DNA of 64,000 nucleotides from NCBI RefSeq assembly GCF_014696625.1, contig NZ_JACJQL010000014.1, forward strand, positions 62,001 through 126,000. Reading direction: 5' to 3'. Shown here piece after piece: positions 54,661 to 63,022 of the stretch. A model generated the notes under the pieces. That model worked only from the letters and a program-made list of their open reading frames with translations, searched no databases and was not told the DNA's origin. A program made the translations under genes and the position numbers. Position 1 is the stretch's first letter. Every line of letters begins with the position of its first letter. Source of the stretch: Nostoc parmelioides FACHB-3921 (GTDB lineage Bacteria; Cyanobacteriota; Cyanobacteriia; Cyanobacteriales; Nostocaceae).

Positions 54661-54945
54661 ATGTCTACAATTCTCAATTTCAAAAAATCCCAGTGTCTTC
54701 AAGAATTAACTGAACAGGAACAAGAGACTGTATATGGTGGCTATTTATTTCCCAAATCTAATATTTTCATGCAGATAACCAATCTTTTAACTACTGCTAA
54801 AAGTCAAGTAGTTGCTACAGAGGGTGATCAGATAATTTCTTCATACCAAGAGAGTACATATCATTACACACAAGTGATTATAGTTATTGCACCTTCTTTA
54901 GAAGAAGCTAAAAACTCATTTGGTAATTACTTCTCATTTATGTAA
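54661..54945 (+). CDS. Double-glycine leader peptide 4 (different core)
   Basis: 94 residues. Leader MSTILNFKKSQCLQELTEQEQETVYGG has the L-T-E-Q-E acid-hydrophobic pattern and Gly-Gly end. The core YLFPKSNIFMQITNLLTTAK...YHYTQVIIVIAPSLEEAK has no similarity to peptides 1-3. It resembles C39-exported peptides in layout only. No strong ribosome site is seen upstream. Confidence 0.78.
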   Translation: MSTILNFKKSQCLQELTEQEQETVYGGYLFPKSNIFMQITNLLTTAKSQVVATEGDQIISSYQESTYHYTQVIIVIAPSLEEAKNSFGNYFSFM

Positions 54946-55058
54946 ATTCTAGTTATTTATCTCAATTGCTCCACAAGTCATTCACATGATTAACAGAAAG
55001 TGTAATTTTTAGCTTAATTCTTTTGCAGATTTTTGAGCGTAAATACAGTTTTTAATTT
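54946..55058. other. Spacer downstream of peptide 4
   Basis: AT-rich, nothing recognised. Part of the long gap to the next precursor. Confidence 0.3.
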
Positions 55059-55201
55059 CTTAGGGACTTCCAGATAAAAAATATCCAAAATGTAGGGTGT
55101 GTCAGTATGAATAATTTCTGAGTATAGTTAGGTTTATCGCTCTGACGCACCCTACCAAACGATCAATTTTGGATAATTCATTTTTTGATGTTCGCTTTAA
55201 G
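55059..55201. mobile_element. MITE-like hairpin element, copy B
   Basis: Arms TAGGGTGTGTCAG (55093-55105) and CTGACGCACCCTAC (about 55142-55155). The loop (55106-55136) reads TATGAATAATTTCTGAGTATAG. Outer flanks match the reverse complement of element A (22151-22305), but the loop is in the opposite orientation relative to those flanks. Confidence 0.75.
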
Positions 55202-55318
55202 GGAAAAATATTGCATATATCTAAAAAAGTTAACATTTGAGTTGCTTGACGTACTAGCTTCAAATTAAAAAATAGCTCAGGTTTGTTAACTTTATTACCT
55301 TCTTGTTACTCCATCACT

Positions 55319-55355
55319 ACTGGGACATCATTTGATGTTCCAGTTTTTTTATTTA
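55319..55355 (+). terminator. Rho-independent terminator-like hairpin
   Basis: CTGGGACATCA, loop TT, TGATGTTCCAG (one bulged base), followed by TTTTTTTATTTAT. This is the clearest terminator in the cluster. It could end a transcript coming from peptides 1-4. Confidence 0.75.
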
Positions 55356-55598
55356 TATTAAATAATCTACTTAGAATGATTTTATATAAATTTATACAAA
55401 AATATCGTTCGGATTTTGAACAAGATTAAGGGGATATTTGAAAAGTGGGAAATTGAGTAAAATTCATGTTTTCTGCTTTTCTAAATGCAGTCTCCAGCAT
55501 TAGAAATTGCAGAAACCTGTATTGTGAATTTGAGTTTTAGACAAACAAAATAATACAGACATAAGAGCAAACAAGTAAGAATATTAGGAGAATATTTC

Positions 55599-55895
55599 AT
55601 GATGACTACAGTCAAAATTGATAATTATCAATCTAGGAGCCTAGAATTTGTGGATTTAACTGACACAGAAGCATCAGCAATTCAAGGTGGTTTTAGACAA
55701 CTATTTGGAGCTGTAGCCACTATTGCTAGAGGAAATACTAACTCTTCCTCACAACCAACAAATTCAGAAACATTCGAGGAACGTCTGCGACGGATTAATG
55801 CAGAAGTCAATCAGATATACAATTTAGCATGGGCAATTCAGACTAGCGCCGGTTTTATTGGCATAGGTGGAAGTGGTTTTGGAGGTTTAAGATAA
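55599..55895 (+). CDS. Double-glycine leader peptide 5
   Basis: 98 residues; AGGAG nine bases before ATG. Leader (MMTTVKIDNYQSRSLEFVDLTDTEASAIQGG) carries the L-T-D-x-E-A pattern and a Gly-Gly end. The core FRQLFGAVATIARGNTNSSSQ is followed by a charged helix (FEERLRRINAEVNQIYNLAW) and a Gly-rich tail (GFIGIGGSGFGGLR), the latter like a membrane-active bacteriocin. Independent of the first operon, since a terminator and a MITE lie between. Confidence 0.8.
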   Translation: MMTTVKIDNYQSRSLEFVDLTDTEASAIQGGFRQLFGAVATIARGNTNSSSQPTNSETFEERLRRINAEVNQIYNLAWAIQTSAGFIGIGGSGFGGLR

Positions 55896-55914
55896 GCTAA
55901 TTTCTTAACAGTTA

Positions 55915-56060
55915 AATGTAGGTTGGGAAGCACCCGCCTTGAATGGGTTTCCCGCTTTGGGGGGAGTGGCGTTTGATGTAAGCTAGCCCCGAAGGAGCTT
56001 ATCGCAAGCTAACCCAACACCATTATCACTGTTGGGTTTCGCTTCACTTAACCCAAAGCA
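55915..56060. repeat. Dispersed repeat (GTAGGTTGGG...AACCCAA foldback)
   Basis: Starts TGTAGGTTGGGAAGCACCC and ends GTTGGGTTTCGCTTCACTTAACCCAA, with internal GTAAGCTAGCCCCGAAGGAGCTTA-type inverted repeats. Such foldback units are common in Nostoc intergenic DNA. It separates peptide 5 from the outer-membrane protein. Confidence 0.65.
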
Positions 56061-56138
56061 CAATTTTCTAACTAATAGAAATAGGCTCTTTTAACCTACT
56101 AAGTTGAAGAATTTAAATAACAATCCATTGCAGGCAAT

Positions 56139-56897
56139 ATGAAAGTATTTTGTTGTGCTTTGTGCTTGGCTATACCAGTTAGCCTATCTCTTGCTACTTC
56201 TGCTCATGCTGAAGCAGTTTCTACTAACGCCTCAGATTTAATTCCTGTTAATCAGAGTCAGGTTATGAAATCTGAAGTACCAGATTTTTTAGTCACTCAG
56301 AATATTAATCCTGACAATTCATCTCAACTTCCTGCAAAAAACTACTGGTATGTGAGTGGAAGTGTTGGTGCTGGTTTCCCTGACAGTATTAGAGTCAAAC
56401 AAGGGGGTGAGTCAGCATCTATTGGTGTTAATACCGCTATTCAAGGAAATATTGCTGTAGGTTATCAGTGGGATGAGATTCGCGCCGAAGTTGAAGTTGG
56501 CTATGGTTCTTTTGGTGTCAATAATTTCAAAAGTCGAGATATTACTATTCCCTTGAGTGGTAGTGTGAATGCAACTACTGTTTTTGTCAATGGTTACTGG
56601 GATATTCCTAGTAATTCAAAGTGGCGTTCCTATATTGGCGCAGGAATAGGTGTTGGTTTTCCTAACTTTAGTGAACTGAAATCTGGTGAAGCAGTTAGCT
56701 CTTCAAGGGGTGGTACAGCTTTAGCCGTACAGGGGAAAGCTGGTATTCAATATGAATTGGCAAAAAAAAGTAATGTTTTTTTGGAATTGAAATATCAAAA
56801 TCTGGGCAATTTTAACACTGGTTCTGGAGATGATCAAGCCAATATTGATCCGATTAATTCCTTTGGTTTGAATGTAGGTTATCGTCAAGGTTTTTAA
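56139..56897 (+). CDS. Outer-membrane beta-barrel protein (opacity/OmpW-like porin fold)
   Basis: 252 residues. Signal peptide MKVFCCALCLAIPVSLSLAT...AHA, a soluble linker to about 65, then alternating amphipathic strands (YWYVSGSVGAGFP; IAVGYQWDEIRAEVEVGYGSFG; WRSYIGAGIGVGFPNF; SNVFLELKYQNLG) ending with a C-terminal aromatic Phe (SFGLNVGYRQGF), the outer-membrane assembly signal. It sits within the peptide cluster, so a link with export or immunity is conceivable, but the fold is common and the position may be coincidental. Confidence 0.8.
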   Translation: MKVFCCALCLAIPVSLSLATSAHAEAVSTNASDLIPVNQSQVMKSEVPDFLVTQNINPDNSSQLPAKNYWYVSGSVGAGFPDSIRVKQGGESASIGVNTAIQGNIAVGYQWDEIRAEVEVGYGSFGVNNFKSRDITIPLSGSVNATTVFVNGYWDIPSNSKWRSYIGAGIGVGFPNFSELKSGEAVSSSRGGTALAVQGKAGIQYELAKKSNVFLELKYQNLGNFNTGSGDDQANIDPINSFGLNVGYRQGF

Positions 56898-56910
56898 GTG
56901 TTATTAATGT

Positions 56911-57036
56911 TAGGACTTACGTAAGTGTCACATAATATGTGTTGTGTATGGTGCGTCAGATGGCTCAAATGCTTTCAATAAACAGATTCTTGATATTTGA
57001 CACACCCTACTAATATACCAGTTGCGTAAGTTCTGA
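56911..57036. mobile_element. 126-bp MITE-like element with TAGGACTTACG ends and inner TGCGTCAG hairpin
   Basis: Ends TAGGACTTACGTAA and TTGCGTAAGTTCTGA are inverted repeats related to those of 44455-44592. Inside, GGTGCGTCAGAT and ATTTGACACACCCTAC form a second hairpin, related to arms of copies A-C. Confidence 0.75.
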
Positions 57037-57157
57037 ATATTTGAATTGTATTTTTCGGAAATATGTCTGTCTAAATAGAGATAAAAGGTCGGTATTTTTT
57101 TGTAAGAAACTCTGCATAAAAGGTAAATGATTAAACCAACTACTCCCGATTACTGTA

Positions 57158-57240
57158 GTAATCAAGCAAGCAGTTGAGGAGCCGATAAAAGGTAAACAAC
57201 TACTAGCTGTAACAAGTCAAAACTATCTAATGATGGAGTA
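57158..57240 (+). promoter_or_regulatory. Leader segment shared with the first precursor
   Basis: GTAATCAAGCAAGCAGTTGAGG followed by a GGTAAACAAC stretch resembles GTTAATCAAGCAACGAGTTGAG and GGTAATCAAC upstream of peptide 1 (53434-53476), at a similar distance from the start. Candidate promoter or operator. Confidence 0.5.
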
Positions 57241-57246
57241 AAATCA

Positions 57247-57498
57247 ATGCAAGTTACTGAAACCAACAATGGATTGTTTATTAATGTATCCACAGAAATT
57301 CAAGAAATTGTATCTGGTGGCAATTGGGATAAGGTAATTTATGATGATGTCGATACTGACTTTGAGCAGCTAACAGCAGCATTAAAATTTGATATATATT
57401 CTGGGCCTAAGGGCGCTAATGTTAGTCAAGCATTTACTTTTGACAAGATTGATGCTGATGCTGATAAAGTGTTCAAATTCTACTATCCTGAAGATTAA
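57247..57498 (+). CDS. Double-glycine leader peptide 6
   Basis: 83 residues, start preceded by GGAG. Leader MQVTETNNGLFINVSTEIQEIVSGG retains the GLFINVS...EIQE pattern similar to peptides 1-3. The core is Asp-rich (NWDKVIYDDVDTDFEQLTAAL), and shares DTDF and SGPKG with peptides 1-3, suggesting distant kinship. Ends DADKVFKFYYPED, strongly acidic. Confidence 0.82.
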   Translation: MQVTETNNGLFINVSTEIQEIVSGGNWDKVIYDDVDTDFEQLTAALKFDIYSGPKGANVSQAFTFDKIDADADKVFKFYYPED

Positions 57499-57787
57499 TT
57501 TTTTAAATTAATTTTCAAATGTGGATTTCAGATATTTACTCACTCTCTCCTCTTACATAAATCCATTTGCAAAATAGATAAATTGTAAGTGAAAGTTATT
57601 AATGAGAATGATAATCTGAAATCCTTTCTTTTATTATTTCTATATTCACTGTGAATATAGTATTCAACTTGCTTAACTATCAAGTTTAAATGTTGTAATA
57701 TCTTGTGTTCTCATCACTAATATTAATAGTTATTTTCAAAATATTTATTGTCATTTTTTAAAGATGAAGATCATAGAGGTTTATGAT

Positions 57788-58117
57788 ATGTCTAATCACA
57801 TTAATCCAGAAAAATTTGAATTATTTACAGAGCTATCAAAAGAACAACAACAGTCTATATATGGAGGAAACTTACTTGATTCATTTGGTTTATATGACTT
57901 TTTCTTCCAAAAGAAAGATGTAGCAAGTTTTGCTAATAACATTATTAATTTTAAGGATGGACAAACCAGTTTTGACAATAAGCAAGAAACTGGATATTTA
58001 ATGTCACAAATTAGTTTTGGCTTTCGCTTAGGTAATAATCGTAGTAGTAGTAGAACAAGCGAGAGTGGTTGGAATTTATTCGATTTATTATCTTTTCTTT
58101 TATATGTCATCGTTTAA
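57788..58117 (+). CDS. Double-glycine leader peptide 7
   Basis: Start taken at ATG 57788 (AGAGG nine bases upstream); an ATG 24 bases earlier is in frame. 109 residues. Leader MSNHINPEKFELFTELSKEQQQSIYGG; core NLLDSFGLYDFFFQKKDVASF, a Lys/Asp middle and a hydrophobic tail (LFDLLSFLLYVIV). It lies 87 bases before the transporter gene and is probably cotranscribed with it. Confidence 0.8.
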   Translation: MSNHINPEKFELFTELSKEQQQSIYGGNLLDSFGLYDFFFQKKDVASFANNIINFKDGQTSFDNKQETGYLMSQISFGFRLGNNRSSSRTSESGWNLFDLLSFLLYVIV

Positions 58118-58204
58118 AAGTAAATATTGTGATTAATTTTATGCTTCCTTATAAAATGGCAGCATTTTAAATAAATTTATGTCAGAAATCAGAGATTTCT
58201 ATTT

Positions 58205-60355
58205 ATGAAATACCAATTTATTCAACAACATAGTGAAGAAGATTGTGGTGCGGCTTGTCTGGCTGCGATCGCCAAATATTATGGACATAACTTTACACTC
58301 ACCCGTGTTCGCGAAGCTGTAGGTACTGGACAATTTGGTACTACTTTATTAGGTTTAAAAAGGGGTGCAGAAACTCTGGGTTTTCATGCACGCCCTGTTA
58401 AAACTTCACCAGAGATTTTAAATCAAATTCATGAAGCACCTTTACCTGCAATTATTCATTGGAAGGGGAATCATTGGGTTATTTTTTATGCTAAAAAGGG
58501 CAAAAAATGTGTAATCGCAGATCCAGCCGTTGGTATTCGTTATTTATCTGAAAAAGATTTAGTCGAAGGTTGGATGGATTGGTTGATGTTGTTAGTAGAA
58601 CCAAACCCAGAACTATTTTGGAAGCTGGAAGATGATAAAGTTAGTGGCTTTTGGCGTTTCTTTAAGCGCGTCTGGCATTTTCGTCATATTTTAGCCCAAG
58701 CCATCCCCCTAAATCTACTTTTGGGGGTCTTATCTTTAGCCTCTCCATTTCTTTTACAAGTCCTTACCGATGATATTTTAGTCCGGGGTGATACAAGACT
58801 ACTGACTACGATGGCGATCGCTGTATTAGTCATGAATTTAATTTCTAGTAGTCTTTCTTGGGTACAATCAAATTTAATCGCTCATTTTGCCCAAAGACTA
58901 CAATTAGGATTAGTCTTAGAATTTTGTCGGCAAATTCTCCAGTTACCCCTGTCATATTACGAATCTCGGCGCAGTGGGGAAATTGTTAGTCGTCTCCGAG
59001 ATATTAATCAAATTAATCAGTTAGTTGCTCAAGTCGTTATCAGTTTACCAAGTCGGTTTTTTATTGCGGCTATTTCTTTTTGTATCATGATTTTCTATAG
59101 CTGGAAGCTAACAGTAGTAGCCATGATTGTATCTGCCTTCATGACTATATCTACTATTGTGTTTCAGCCGACATTGCAGCAAAAAACTCGTGAGCTTTTA
59201 GTCAAAGATGCAGAAGCTCAAGGTGTTTTAGTAGAAACATTTAAAGGCGCTCTTACGGTCAAGACGACCACAGCTAGTCCGCATTTTTTAGATGAATTAC
59301 AAAGTCGGTTTGGTCATCTTGCTAATATCACATTACGGACAATTCAAATTGGGATTATTAATGGTACATTTTCAGGTTTGGTTTCTGGGATTGGTTCGAT
59401 AGCGTTGTTGTGGTTTGGTGGTAATTTAGTAATTAATCCGGCAGAAAATTTGAGTATTGGGAAGCTACTAGCTTTTAACTCAATGAATGGCAACTTTCTA
59501 GGATTAATTAGTACTCTGATAAGTTTTGTTGATGAATTTACTACTGCGAAAACTGCTGTACAAAGGCTCACAGAAGTAATAGATACTACACCTGAAAACG
59601 AAGGAGATGGGAAAAAGCCTTTTACCTCGATCTCTGGTGATGCTGATATTATTTGTACAAATGTCAACTTTCACTATACTGGTCGAGTTGACTTACTAGA
59701 AGACTTTACGTTGACAATTCCTGGTGGTAAAGTCACTGCTATTATCGGCAAATCGGGATGCGGTAAAAGCACTGTCGCCAAATTAATTACTAGTCTATAT
59801 ACCCTGCAATCTGGGAATATTCGGATTGGACTATATAACCTACAAGATATTGCACTTGATTGTCTACGTCAGCAAGTAGTTCTAGTTCCTCAAGATGCTC
59901 ATTTTTGGAGTCGTTCCATTATCGAAAACTTTCGCTTAGGAGCGCCATTTGTCACATTTGAGCAAATTGTCAGAGCTTGTCAAGTTACAGGAGCCGATGA
60001 ATTTATTAGTAGATTTCCTGATAAATATCAAACGATTTTAGGAGAATTTGGCGCAAATATTTCTGGTGGACAACGCCAACGTTTAGCGATGGCTAGAGCC
60101 ATTGTTACAGAACCACCAATTCTAATTTTGGATGAATCTACTGGTGGACTTGATCCAGTGAGTGAAGCCCAAGTTTTAGATGAATTATTACACCATCGCC
60201 AAGGTAAAACCACAATTTTAATTAGTCACCGTCCCAAAGTAATTAATCGGGCTGATTGGATTGTTTTACTAGATCAAGGACGTTTAAAACTTCAAGGTTC
60301 CATAGAAGATTTACGGACTAAAGCAGGAGAGCATTTAGATTTCTTAATTCCTTGA
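58205..60355 (+). CDS. Peptidase C39-containing ABC transporter (PCAT)
   Basis: 716 residues. Residues 1-130 form a C39 peptidase with Cys14 (EEDCGAACL), His90 (GNHWVIFY) and Asp106 (IADPA). It cuts leaders after Gly-Gly. Six membrane helices follow (about 165-450), then an ABC domain with Walker A IIGKSGCGKST, signature ISGGQRQRLAMARAIV and Walker B PILILDESTGGLD, and an LISHRPKVI His-switch. It processes and exports the double-glycine peptides encoded just upstream. It works with the HlyD protein encoded 117 bases downstream. Confidence 0.95.
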   Translation: MKYQFIQQHSEEDCGAACLAAIAKYYGHNFTLTRVREAVGTGQFGTTLLGLKRGAETLGFHARPVKTSPEILNQIHEAPLPAIIHWKGNHWVIFYAKKGKKCVIADPAVGIRYLSEKDLVEGWMDWLMLLVEPNPELFWKLEDDKVSGFWRFFKRVWHFRHILAQAIPLNLLLGVLSLASPFLLQVLTDDILVRGDTRLLTTMAIAVLVMNLISSSLSWVQSNLIAHFAQRLQLGLVLEFCRQILQLPLSYYESRRSGEIVSRLRDINQINQLVAQVVISLPSRFFIAAISFCIMIFYSWKLTVVAMIVSAFMTISTIVFQPTLQQKTRELLVKDAEAQGVLVETFKGALTVKTTTASPHFLDELQSRFGHLANITLRTIQIGIINGTFSGLVSGIGSIALLWFGGNLVINPAENLSIGKLLAFNSMNGNFLGLISTLISFVDEFTTAKTAVQRLTEVIDTTPENEGDGKKPFTSISGDADIICTNVNFHYTGRVDLLEDFTLTIPGGKVTAIIGKSGCGKSTVAKLITSLYTLQSGNIRIGLYNLQDIALDCLRQQVVLVPQDAHFWSRSIIENFRLGAPFVTFEQIVRACQVTGADEFISRFPDKYQTILGEFGANISGGQRQRLAMARAIVTEPPILILDESTGGLDPVSEAQVLDELLHHRQGKTTILISHRPKVINRADWIVLLDQGRLKLQGSIEDLRTKAGEHLDFLIP

Positions 60356-60472
60356 ATTTTAAGAAAATTAGGGACTAGGGGTAATGAGAAAGAGTGCAAT
60401 ATGAGTAACTTAGTTTTCCCTGTTCCCTATTAATTTTTTCCTATTTAAATACTGATAATTATTTGGTGAAGT

Positions 60473-61876
60473 ATGCTGTATATTCAAAATAAGAAACTTA
60501 TCCCGCCTCTGCAAGATGATGATGCTTTACCACCAGTTGGTATTTGGACATCTTTGCTGGGGTTATTTCTTGTAGTGTCTGTTGGTTCAGCGATCGCCTT
60601 ATCCTCATGGATTAAATATAATGTTGTCATCAAGGCTGCGGCTACTGTCCGTCCTATAGGCGAAACTCGCTTGGTACAACCAGAAATTGAGGGGACAATT
60701 CAGAATCTGTTAGTTACAGAAAATCAAGTTGTCAAGCGGGGTGATGCGATCGCTACTCTCAATACTGAGCAATTACAAATCAAGCAAAGTCAACTACAAG
60801 GTAATATCCAACAAATTAAATTACAACTTGTGCAAGTTGATGCTCAAATCAGTACTTTCAATAGTCAGATACTCGCGGAAACCAAGGTAATTGAGCGTAC
60901 AGTGGCTTCTGCTCAAGCAGATTTGGCTCGTAATCAACGAGAATATCAAGAACGTCAAATCACTACACAAAGTGAATATATTGCCTCTGAGGCTAGTTTA
61001 CAAAAAGCCATAGCAGATTTACGTAAATCTCAAGCTGATTTGGATTTTGCTAACGCAGATCGCGATCGCTATCAGCAATTAGCTGATATTGGTGCAATTG
61101 GTAGGCGGGAATATGAACAGAAAAAACTCGTGGTAGAACAAGCTAAATCGGCGTTGGAAGCGGGAAAACGCTCTGTGGAAATCGCTCAAGCCAAAATGCA
61201 ATCAGCAAGGGCTGGGGTTAATCCTAGCATGGCAACGGTGGCGATCGCGCAAGAACGTATTGCTCAAGAAATTGCTAGGGGTGAGGCTACTATCGCTACG
61301 TTACAGAAAGAACAGCAAGCTTTAGTTCAGCGACGTTTAGAAATGCTGTCCCAACTCAATCAATCCCAAAAAGAATTACAACAAGTAGAAAAGCAACTAC
61401 AAAGCAGCGTAATTCGCGCTACTAGTGACGGTATTATCCTGAAGTTAAATTTGCGGAACCCTGGTCAAGTGGTACGCACTAGTGAGGCGATCGCAGAAAT
61501 AGCACCACAAAATGCGCCGCTAGTAGTTAAAGCAATGATTCCCACCGCAGACATTAAAAAGGTGGAGGTGGGTAAGAAAGTCCAATTGCGTGTTAATGCT
61601 TGTCCTTACCCCGATTATGGTGTTCTCCATGCTGTGGTGAGTGCTGTTTCTCCAGATGCGATCGCACCTCAAAATAACAATCCAGGGGGAGCATTATCGG
61701 CTGCTGCAACTCCTTATTTTGAAGCTACTATCCAACCAGAAAAACTCGCATTTGGCAATGGCGATCGTCAGTGTCATATCCAGTCAGGGATGCAAGCAGA
61801 GGCTCACATTATTTCTCAGGAGGAGACAGCACTACGATTTATCCTAAGAAAAGCAAGACTTATCACTGATTTGTAA
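60473..61876 (+). CDS. HlyD-family membrane fusion protein
   Basis: 467 residues: one membrane helix (about 25-45), a biotinyl/lipoyl-like hairpin (VQPEIEGTIQNLLVTENQVVKRGDAIATL), a long coiled-coil hairpin (residues 95-310) and a returning lipoyl half plus beta domain (SSVIRATSDGIILKLNLRNPGQVVRTSEAIAEI). Adaptor proteins of this type connect PCAT exporters to an outer-membrane channel. No TolC-like gene is seen here. The end FILRKARLITDL is slightly truncated compared with long members. Confidence 0.93.
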   Translation: MLYIQNKKLIPPLQDDDALPPVGIWTSLLGLFLVVSVGSAIALSSWIKYNVVIKAAATVRPIGETRLVQPEIEGTIQNLLVTENQVVKRGDAIATLNTEQLQIKQSQLQGNIQQIKLQLVQVDAQISTFNSQILAETKVIERTVASAQADLARNQREYQERQITTQSEYIASEASLQKAIADLRKSQADLDFANADRDRYQQLADIGAIGRREYEQKKLVVEQAKSALEAGKRSVEIAQAKMQSARAGVNPSMATVAIAQERIAQEIARGEATIATLQKEQQALVQRRLEMLSQLNQSQKELQQVEKQLQSSVIRATSDGIILKLNLRNPGQVVRTSEAIAEIAPQNAPLVVKAMIPTADIKKVEVGKKVQLRVNACPYPDYGVLHAVVSAVSPDAIAPQNNNPGGALSAAATPYFEATIQPEKLAFGNGDRQCHIQSGMQAEAHIISQEETALRFILRKARLITDL

Positions 61877-62217
61877 GTTAATCCAGCTATAGCGTTTCTC
61901 GTTTTAGTAACTATACGTCCTTGATTTCAGGGGCTAGAGACTAGGGATTATACTCAACTTAAAACTTAAGATCCCCGACTTCTTTGAAAAGTCGGGGATC
62001 TTAAGCTGTTGATATCTATTAATTCAGACATTTTACCTTTTCTCAGAAGAATACTATCAATTTTTGGATAGAAACTTGGAAATTTTAGACAGATTACTTG
62101 TCATAAATCTATAGTGAATTCATTAATAGTATTAACCTATGATGACAAAATAATTAATAGATAGATTTTGTGTCTCTGAAAATAAGCACACAAATTATAC
62201 TTTTCACCATCTGATTT
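61877..62217. other. Intergenic region downstream of hlyD
   Basis: 341 bases, containing the hairpin at 61965-62005. The rest is AT-rich and should hold the promoter for the downstream signalling genes. Confidence 0.4.
61965..62005 (+). terminator. 17-bp perfect hairpin (GATCCCCGACTT), terminator-like for the export operon
   Basis: CTTAAGATCCCCGACTT and its perfect complement flank a 7-base loop. The same stem occurs at 17007-17039, so it is a repeated element. Here it lies 88 bases after the hlyD stop. No long U-run. Confidence 0.65.
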
Positions 62218-62877
62218 ATGACCATAATCCCGTTTCTGACATCCTATTACAGAGTTCAAAAAGCCCTACAATGGTGGTCTTATAGACAATCGTCTAAATT
62301 CATTCTGGAGGCTGAAAACATTCGGGATAGTCTATTACAGGAAACTTTTACCATGCGACGTAACTTAGATTTATTATCTACGAATCCTTGGGAATTATCA
62401 AGTGAAAAAATAAAACAATATTTAGATAAAGTTGATCATTTGCATCATTCTTTGGTAGACATAAGCGATCGCTTATTTCCTGAATCTCTACAAGATAGCT
62501 TCCCTCTGGCAATTGAGGGATTATTAAAGTCTTGGCTAGTCACCAATCCCCACCTATATTTTCAGATAGATATGCCCATTTATTGGCGACACGAACCACC
62601 CCAATCCGGTTTAATTATCTTAAATTCTCTAGAAGAGTTATTAACAATTACAATTTCCGATATATTGATGCCTAATTCCATTTATATAAGTCTAAAACAA
62701 AAGCAAGGATTAGGACAATTATCTGTAAAAATAAATTATTCTGAGGTATGTAATATTCTTTTTCACTCTAGTTTATCCAGCTTGGATTATCTATGTCAAA
62801 GTTGTCAATTTTTGACCTCAGCTAAATGCTTTTATTATACCCAAAGCTCTAGAGTTTATTGGTACTTCTATTGGTAG
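62218..62877 (+). CDS. Degenerate histidine-kinase-like protein
   Basis: 219 residues. An N-terminal helical segment (YRQSSKFILEAENIRDSLLQETFTMRRNLDLL) resembles the dimerisation/His-containing helices of NarX-type cyanobacterial kinases. The position after it (LNSLEELLTITISDILMPNSIYISLKQKQGLGQLSVKI) recalls the first part of an ATPase domain. The G-boxes that bind ATP are missing, and the expected phospho-His is not clear. It precedes a response regulator and is probably its degenerate partner. Function uncertain. Confidence 0.65.
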   Translation: MTIIPFLTSYYRVQKALQWWSYRQSSKFILEAENIRDSLLQETFTMRRNLDLLSTNPWELSSEKIKQYLDKVDHLHHSLVDISDRLFPESLQDSFPLAIEGLLKSWLVTNPHLYFQIDMPIYWRHEPPQSGLIILNSLEELLTITISDILMPNSIYISLKQKQGLGQLSVKINYSEVCNILFHSSLSSLDYLCQSCQFLTSAKCFYYTQSSRVYWYFYW

Positions 62878-63022
62878 ATATTATCATGATTTTAATGACA
62901 TTAATCCATTGAAATTGACTTTGTATCAAATAGATGTACCTATTGTTGATCACACAAAATACATTTCTTGCAGACATTAGCAACTATCACTAGTCAATTA
63001 TTCATTCAACGCAGTATTAACT

